64,000 bases of DNA from Saussurea involucrata. Its lineage: Eukaryota > Streptophyta > Magnoliopsida > Asterales > Asteraceae. A model generated the notes under the pieces. It saw only the letters and a program-made list of their open reading frames with translations. It was not told the origin of the DNA and did no database searches. The translations under genes and the position numbers were made by a program. This document shows, piece by piece, positions 57,617-64,000 of the stretch; positions within the stretch are counted from its first letter, which is position 1, and each line of letters opens with the position of its first letter. Where the stretch lies: the NCBI GenBank assembly GCA_033807775.1, contig CM066312.1, positions 30,601,696-30,665,695 of the forward strand. Direction: 5' to 3'.

Positions 57617-60429
57617 GGCAACATCCATACCATTTGACCATATTCCAAAACAGATCCTAATGCTCTCTAAAACACATCCAAACCGCCCTTTAAACAGGTG
57701 TAAACAGCCCCTAACATGATCCCAAATAGGTCTAAACATTCCCCCAAATGACTTTAAACACTCCCCCAAATGACTCTAAACACGGCCCCAAAACTGTCAC
57801 TCAAAAACAGCACCATTGGGGCTGCTGTTTTTCGATTATGCCCCTCAAAGAACAAATTGTAGCTGCTGTTTTGACCCACATAACAGTCCTTAGACTTGTG
57901 TCAACAATGTGGACTAAAATTGCTCCTAGCTGCTGATTTGTGGACTCAAAAAACATGATCTAAGTTATCGCTACCCATCGATAATAGCAGCTAAGGTCAA
58001 GGCTACACACTTGGTACAGGATTAAATGAGGTAGAATGAAGGGATAAGCCGCAGAAAAATCGTTTTATGATGCTCTTATGGTAAATGAACCTCCTTTCTG
58101 TAGTGTCCATCCTAAAGATAGCAAGGATGAGAATTCCATAGATACAAGTGGTTAAGTCTAAAAAATAAAAGAACCAAATGTGTTGTACTTAAGCTTGATG
58201 AGGAACGGCTCCAAGTTGCTAGAAGGGAGCACATATTTCCACGAACAAATGAATATATCTTGTATGTGACAAAATGACATGAAGAAACCCACCTACAACA
58301 AAATGGTGATTTCACAAAATCCAATAAATAGAATTTCATATTTTCATTCCAAATTCTCTCCAAAAAGATAACACTATTTTTACAGGTTAGACTATGCCAA
58401 CCACCAAACTTAGCAGTTAGCACCATTCTTTTTATGGAACAAGGAGAGTTGATGCACACTCTCTTACAGAATTGAAAATGTGGCAACTTTAAAACGGCAT
58501 TATATCTACAGATCGGCTAGCTGTGAAAACAAGTTAATAGAAACATAAATGATAAGCAATAGGATTCCAACTAAAACAAAAGCAAGAAGAAAACTTTCTC
58601 ATACCTGAACCAATTGGATTTAAGATGAAAAGAATGCATGGTATAATTAATGATTATAAACAGCCTGAACCAAATGACCAGCCCTTTTCTGCAAGGAATG
58701 TATATAAAATGGGAAATCAATTCAAGAGGAAATAACAAACAATGAAAAAAGCTTTGGTATAACTTTGACAATAACCTCATGATTCATATTCCTCGGGCCT
58801 TTCTACATGTAAAATATTTTATCCATATGGAAAGCAGAATGTAGATTAAGTAATACCACAATCCAATATACCAAGCCACATTGGGGTTATGTCTACTAAG
58901 GATTTAGAGATTTTATTATGGTAGAAGCAATTAAATATTTTCTGAATCCACCTAAAGTTCTTTATTTGGTTTCACCAAAAATCAATGGATTTGACTTGAC
59001 CAATAGCATTGTGTTTGGTTGCAAGCCCATAACAAAAGTTGTTACACTTGTACTCTTAACCCATGGCTACTCGTCCTAAAAATACCAGCAATAATAATCC
59101 ATTATTGGCAACAGTTGTGTGAAATTGGCCTCATTAGAGCTACATAAAAATGTTCCTATAAAAGTTCCCTGTTATGGTATACAAAAACTGCAGAAACAGA
59201 CTACAAATAAGTACATTATTAACATAAGCAACAACTAAGATGGAGCAATAAGCAAATCTTTAGGACCCGTGCCATTTCAGAAGAGTGTTGCAACCAGAAA
59301 TAATTATGTTAAAAAGTACATCTGCTAAGTTTTATTGATATAAACCTCAACTATATAAATTATATTGACTGGTACAACATTAAAAGTTGAAATTGTCATG
59401 ATTCAAGATTTGAACATGTAAGAAAATTCAATCAATGAAATGCAGGTATGTAATCCATATCTTCCTTGCAAGCAACAAAAACAGAATGCTCCAGTTGGAA
59501 CGAGAAAAAGACAAAGTAATGAAAGTTGGTCAAGAACTGGCTTGCTGCAGCTAATTGGCAATCCTGTCTTGCTGCAGCTATTTTGCTACTACTACAATAA
59601 ATAAAAGTCAGTCAAGAACTTGTTCTCAATCAGGTTAACCATCATTTAACTAATTTTTGTTAAGACCCATTATAAGTCTGCTTGACAGCAACTTATCCAC
59701 TTACTCCTAAAAAATATAAGTTAAATCATTAATCCACTTGCTCATCGAGACATCGACCAAACACATTGAAATTATCCGAATTACTAACACATATCGCCAT
59801 GCTTTGAGTGCAGAGAGAGACGATTGACTGCTAGGGTTAATGTATGGTTCTTGGTTACCAAAATCTATTAAATGAAAACAAACCCATGAATCTGTATGAA
59901 ATCACAAAACCCATGAATATGTATGAAATCACAAAAACAACAACAACAAAAAGGGTTCGAGATCAAAATCGAGCCGAGCAAAATCGATGAGATTCTCTTT
60001 CGATGCTAAACGCATCCAAAAACAACAACAAAAATTCATCCAGCTACAAATCAAAGTAAACTCAGACCACAGAGCGTCAACTAACGCTTGGATATTACCT
60101 TTAAAGGGTTGGAGATCAAAATATTACCTTATAATCGTAATATTTCTTCAAGAAAATGGGAATGGATACAGACCCAGATGATAAATCGTGAGATCTAACG
60201 ATAAAGATGAACAAACCAATATGAATTGTAGGCCAAAACTATTACCCAACGTACTCACTTCTGGTCCTATTGCTGCAATCTGATAATAAATGTAGTAAAA
60301 GCAAACAGGGTTTAAACCAAGTGAGGATTGCACATTACAGATAAAAACCTAACCTATAAAACAGTCGGTGGTCTACAAACAAAAGGAAGTAACAAGAAAT
60401 TAAAAATGATTTTCAAGAAACAAAAGCGC
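57617..60429. other. Helitron H4 interior, no identifiable gene
   Basis: Only weak exon-like pieces occur. 57700-57800 has tandem CCCCCAAATGACT words; 58112-58486 (minus) is an unrecognised open frame; 60265-60285 (minus) is a 21-nt open piece between TTATCAG and GTGAGT. The rest is AT-rich intron-like sequence. Confidence 0.3.
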
Positions 60430-60549
60430 ACCAGTATAGTTAGAAAAAACAAGCGACTTTATCTGAGACATCACTGATTCAGATCTACAAGATTCCGTCA
60501 AAGGGGCACTTAGATCACTTGCTATGAACACAAGATTTCTCACCGACAT
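60430..60549 (-). pseudogene. Possible captured first exon, family not recognised
   Basis: The ATG at 60549-60547 opens MSVRNLVFIASDLSAPLTES and continues for about 40 codons to a region of candidate donor sites. The strand matches the other captured fragments near the 5' end of H4. I cannot name the gene. Confidence 0.4.
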
Positions 60550-61070
60550 ACTCCAAGATTTCTCAGTTCCTTATCCAAACCCTCTGCCTGAAACCTAAGA
60601 AGACGGATCAGGGTTGTCGGAGTTTAACCCGCCGAAGAAGATGATCTCTGCACTGCCACATGGTCATGGTCATGGTGGCGAAGCCATGGACTAACTTATC
60701 AGGTTTGGGATAGATTATGGTGGGGATGGTGATGCTTGATTATTTCTTGTGCTTTTGAACGGTTTCATTTCGGACCGAAAAATTCATAAGGGTAGGCATG
60801 GGTTTGGACGATCAGAGAAGAAGGGTTTGAATATTTTGAAATTTTGAAATTTTGAAATTTTGAATCCCTATCTTATTAGTTGGAGCGTCATGTATGGTCT
60901 GACCTGAAAATCCGGAAAAAGTAAAAAGTAATCTGCATGCATTAACAAGTTGTTCCTTATGCTTTCTCAGTTGTAATTCATAGTTTTTTAAGTTTCATGC
61001 ACAAAAGAGTAGTACATTATGCATTAAAACTTGTCTTTAAGAGTTTTGATGTATATGCATTATGAGGTAG

Positions 61071-61139
<69 letters not shown>
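61071..61139. repeat. (TA)n microsatellite between two Helitrons
   Basis: About 68 bp of TA dinucleotides between the 5' end of H4 and the 3' CTAG of H5. Similar tracts lie at 4639-4675, 5350-5385 and 31184-31214, all at element boundaries. Confidence 0.9.
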
Positions 61140-61140
<1 letters not shown>

Positions 61141-61694
61141 TAGCTGTCTACCCGCGCGATGCAGCGCGGGTGAATGACAATTGTGAAGCAAATAACTTTT
61201 CTGACACCGATGTTTTTTGTTCGTATTATTCTCGTTTTCTCTCAATTTTTTATAGGCTAGTATGATTTAATTGGAAAACAATTATTACCATAAATTATGT
61301 TTATCAACCAGATATATAGAAAAATAATCGCAAAAGTTTCAAGTTCCCAAATTCATACCAGATGAGAGGAGATGTAGATTCGAGAGGAAGCAGGAGGAAG
61401 AAGGATTCAGCCGTACCTAATATTTCATATTTGACAAAACGTGACAAAACGTGATGAGCTTATGCATAGTCAAACAGAGAGAGAAGCGGGAGTTTTGAAA
61501 CAAATTTGTGGGAAGGGAAGCGGGAATTAAGATATTTTCATGAGGGAAGAGTGTATGCTTTGTGGACTTGTACCTTCTGCTTTGGGGGTTGTAATTCATA
61601 GTTTTTGGATTTTTATGCATAAAATGGTAGTATCATATGCATTGTGAGTTGTCTTTAAGAGTTTTGTATATATGTATTATAAGGTATTAATAGA
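61140..61694 (-). mobile_element. Complete short Helitron H5, 555 bp
   Basis: On the minus strand it starts after A with TCTATTAATACC (61694 downward) and ends with a hairpin (CCCGCGC...GCGCGGG), then CTAG (61143-61140) followed by T. Both termini obey the A|TC...CTAG|T rule. Non-autonomous, with no ORF of note. Confidence 0.85.
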
Positions 61695-61864
61695 TAAATA
61701 TAAATTTACAAAACATTAAAAGTTTTTAAAAGATTAAAAAAACATCAACTTTGTTGTTGATGTTTGTTATGGATATCGATTGAGCGGAAATTGATAAAAA
61801 TAGTCGATTTATCAACCCTGTTCATTACACAACCATGTTTTATGCAAATATGTGTATACGTTAA

Positions 61865-62160
61865 AAATAATAATAGTTACACATATGCGTAATTGAAATT
61901 TAGTTATACTTTATACCATTGGAATTAGTAATTTAATTTAATTTATATCCTTAATTTTTCATTACTTATTTGACCTTTATCTCATTATCATACGTAAATC
62001 GTATATTAATTAAAATAGATTAAAAAAAATGTTTCTATTTACAAACTATATTATTATTAGTGTCTGTTAATACTTTTAAAATGAACCATATATTGAATAT
62101 TTTTAAATTTAATAATACTATTAAACATTATAGATATTTAAAAAATTATTTTTAATACTT
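61865..62160 (+). repeat. Divergent copy of module X
   Basis: Colinear but weak similarity to the module at 28147-28393 (ACTTTATACC, ATCGT-TATTAA, AAAATGAACC, ATTGAAT-TTTTT in order). It lies outside the Harbinger element, so the module is not specific to it. Low confidence because the sequence is AT-rich. Confidence 0.35.
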
Positions 62161-62211
62161 ACATTTTATTACCTTATATAATGACAAATTTCTAGTTAAT
62201 ATAAGGTATAA

Positions 62212-64000
62212 GGCCTTCCGCAGCGCCTCGGGCTCGGGCTCGGGCTCGCCTGCGGGCTGCTACGGGCAGCGGTGCTGGTGGCTCGGGCTTGGGGCTCGGG
62301 CTCGGGGTGCGGGTTTGAAAACCCGAGGAACCCGATGTGTTTTGTTTATTTATTTTTTTTTTAAATTTTTTATTCAAACGGCTCTCTTTCAACGGCTACT
62401 TTTTATTTAATTTTTTTTTATATTTTGTTTTCAATTTAATCACACTATATATATTAACCCTCAACCTCTTATTTTTTCACACCAACAATCTCTCAAACTC
62501 TCTCAAACTCTTTCATTCTCTATATTTTAAACAATATGGATTCGCTACAACCCGGTTCACCGACCGCGTCATCATCATCCGTAGACACCGACGAGTTGTT
62601 GAATCTACAAAGAGAAGTTTTTCGACATGCTGCACTATGGATTTATGGTAGCACCGCCTCGTCGTCAACAACAGAGAGGGCCGCGAACATAGAAAGAGGT
62701 CGAGTAGCTGCAAACGAGCGGCTTATGCGGGACTACTTTGGCAACAACCCGGTTTATACACCGGATATGTTTAGGCGGCGGTTCAGGATGAGCAGGCAAC
62801 TATTCGAACGAATAGTTGAAGATTTAGCAGGAGAGTATCCGTATTTTACACTTCGGGTGGACGGCAGACGCAAACAAGGTTTTTCTCCGATACAAAAGTG
62901 TATTTCCGCTATTCGGCAATTGGCGTATGGAGTAAGTGCTGACGCACTTGACGAGTACATCCGTATGGGAGAGACAACGTCACGAAATTGTCTGTACAAA
63001 TTCTGCACATGTATTATTGAACTGTATGGTCAAAAATATTTACGCAAGCCTACTTTTATTGATATTCAGAAGTTGTACGCCGCACATGAAGCTAAACACG
63101 GATTTTCCGGCATGCTCGGCAGCATAGACTCTACTCATTGGGCGTGGGCAAATTGTCCGAATGCATGGGGAGGTCAATTCATGAGAGGCGATCATGAGCA
63201 CCCGACAATCATGCTAGAAGCAGTGGCCTCTCAAGATCTATGGATCTGGCACGCATACTTTGGTGTTGCCGGTTCCAACAACGACATCAATGTTCTCAAT
63301 CAGTCGCCCATCTTCAACGATGTGTATGATGGAAAAGCACCCGACTGCCCTTTTGAGGTGAATGGAGCCACCTACGAGCACGGATATTATCTAGCGGATG
63401 AGATATATCCGGAATGGGCTACTTTCGTAAAAGCATTTACGTGCCCACGGGACCCTAAACGACAAAAATTCAAGTCCGCGCAAGAATCGACACGTAAAGA
63501 TGTTGAACGAGCTTTTGGCGTGCTTAAACAACGTTGGCATATACTTCATAACCCGGCACGCGGATGGGAACTCTCAAGATTGGGAAACATTATGTACGCT
63601 TGTGTCATATTACACAATATGATACTCGAAGACGAATACCATGCTATTTGTGGTGGCGATGAAAACGGCCTTTTCACGGATGATAATGAAACCCAAATCA
63701 GTGAGGAACAACGCGCGACAAATGTTCGAGAAGTCAAAAACCGAGCCACTCATAATAACCTTCGGTCGGATTTGGTCGAACATATTTGGCGTATCCAAGT
63801 TCCCAACAATGACGACGAGTAGCTTTTTAAATTTATTTTGTAATTTTTAAATTTATTTTGTAATTTTTAATTTTTTAATGAATGATATGAATTTTTATTT
63901 TTATTATTTATCTTATTTTTATTTATTCAAAAATATATAAATATTTTTATTTTGTTAAATAATTAAATGTATAAATAAAAGAATTTAAAAAATGATGTGG
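62212..64000 (+). mobile_element. PIF/Harbinger element with transposase, right end outside window
   Basis: Starts GGCCTTCCGCAGCGCC after TAA (62209-62211). The first ~120 bp are rich in CTCGGGCTCGGG words. The 3' non-coding part (63902-64000) is nearly identical to 28645-28745 of the non-autonomous element, so only about 160 bp plus the TIR should lie beyond the window. No Myb-like second gene is seen in the part visible. Confidence 0.85.
62536..63822 (+). CDS. Harbinger transposase, DDE type, 428 aa
   Basis: One intact ORF from ATG 62536 to TAG, single-exon as written. A Ser-rich N-terminus is followed by a helix-turn-helix-like region (about 75-150) with FRRRFRMSRQLFERIV. The catalytic domain has D198 in GSIDSTHWAW, D250 in GSNNDINVL, the family motif YYLADEIYP (281-292) and E324 in DVERAFGVLKQRW. 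It ends in an acidic tail. Length and motif order match plant PIF/Harbinger transposases (nuclease family used by HARBI1-like proteins), which cut at TIRs and make 3-bp TWA duplications. The partner Myb-like protein normally needed is not in view. No stop or frameshift was seen, so it could be functional. Confidence 0.92.
   Translation: MDSLQPGSPTASSSSVDTDELLNLQREVFRHAALWIYGSTASSSTTERAANIERGRVAANERLMRDYFGNNPVYTPDMFRRRFRMSRQLFERIVEDLAGEYPYFTLRVDGRRKQGFSPIQKCISAIRQLAYGVSADALDEYIRMGETTSRNCLYKFCTCIIELYGQKYLRKPTFIDIQKLYAAHEAKHGFSGMLGSIDSTHWAWANCPNAWGGQFMRGDHEHPTIMLEAVASQDLWIWHAYFGVAGSNNDINVLNQSPIFNDVYDGKAPDCPFEVNGATYEHGYYLADEIYPEWATFVKAFTCPRDPKRQKFKSAQESTRKDVERAFGVLKQRWHILHNPARGWELSRLGNIMYACVILHNMILEDEYHAICGGDENGLFTDDNETQISEEQRATNVREVKNRATHNNLRSDLVEHIWRIQVPNNDDE

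Larger units (their letters stand above)
31217..61078 (-). mobile_element. Large gene-capturing Helitron H4 (inferred pairing of ends)
   Basis: The 3' end on the minus strand is a hairpin (CCCGCGC...GCACGGG) about 10 nt before CTAG (31220-31217), followed by T. The 5' end near 61078 matches that of the complete Helitron H5. H4 and H5 also share their 3' end (TGTCATTCACCCGCGCTGC). Between the ends lie exon fragments of several unrelated genes, all on the minus strand, plus later insertions. Removing those leaves roughly 13 kb. No RepHel ORF is present, so it is non-autonomous. The pairing is inference; a second Helitron 3' end at 31980 could be the true partner. Confidence 0.5.

Noticed and set aside
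61060..61245. ORF with (YI)n tail
   Set aside because: Translation of the TA microsatellite between Helitrons.

Overview
This window is plant nuclear DNA, AT-rich and made almost entirely of transposable elements. There are no bacterial-style operons, rRNA or tRNA genes. The Ty1/copia elements carry a long third ORF of a kind I associate with Sirevirus-like elements of eudicots, especially Asteraceae. That taxonomic placement is inferred from family resemblance, not from a search.

Layout, left to right. 1-1154 is the 3' end of a copia element (D). 1155-5815 holds a large foldback element, a short Helitron (H1) and two small inverted-repeat elements. 5840-8379 is the 3' part of another decayed retroelement (C, minus strand). 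8380-21312 is a 5'-truncated copia element (A, minus strand) that interrupts C. 21345-28921 has a minisatellite, two Helitron 5' ends (H2, H3) and captured exon fragments, with a Harbinger deletion derivative (27976-28904, TSD TAA) sitting in H3. 28922-31183 is an almost perfect 2.26 kb palindromic Mutator-like element (9-bp TSD) carrying the same MATH-domain gene fragment in both arms. From about 31217 to about 61078 lies what looks like one large Helitron (H4, minus strand). It has captured exons of PP2A-A, sucrose synthase, proteasome subunit RPN7 and a PPR gene, all on the minus strand. Into it were inserted two hAT elements (each with 8-bp TSDs), a Stowaway MITE, a complete 12.2 kb copia element (B, 42466-54683, TSD ACCTT) and a solo LTR (54941-57611, TSD GTGTG). 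61140-61694 is a short complete Helitron (H5). 62212 to the window end is a PIF/Harbinger element with an intact 428-aa transposase, a plausible relative of the source of the derivative at 28 kb.

A and B are the same family in opposite orientation. Both encode gag, protease, integrase, RT and RNase H, then about 1 kb of non-coding DNA holding a TATA box and a leader with intron-like ends, then ORF3. Both are broken by nonsense codons and frameshifts. B's LTRs differ by about six substitutions in 974 bp, so its insertion is recent.

The most interesting signals are: (i) ORF3 organised like an independent, intron-containing transcription unit inside a retrotransposon; (ii) the MATH-carrying palindrome, a ready-made hairpin-RNA source; (iii) Helitron exon capture and head-to-tail Helitron joining through (TA)n tracts; (iv) a matched Harbinger transposase and non-autonomous partner. 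No intact host gene was found. All identifications come from reading motifs by eye.
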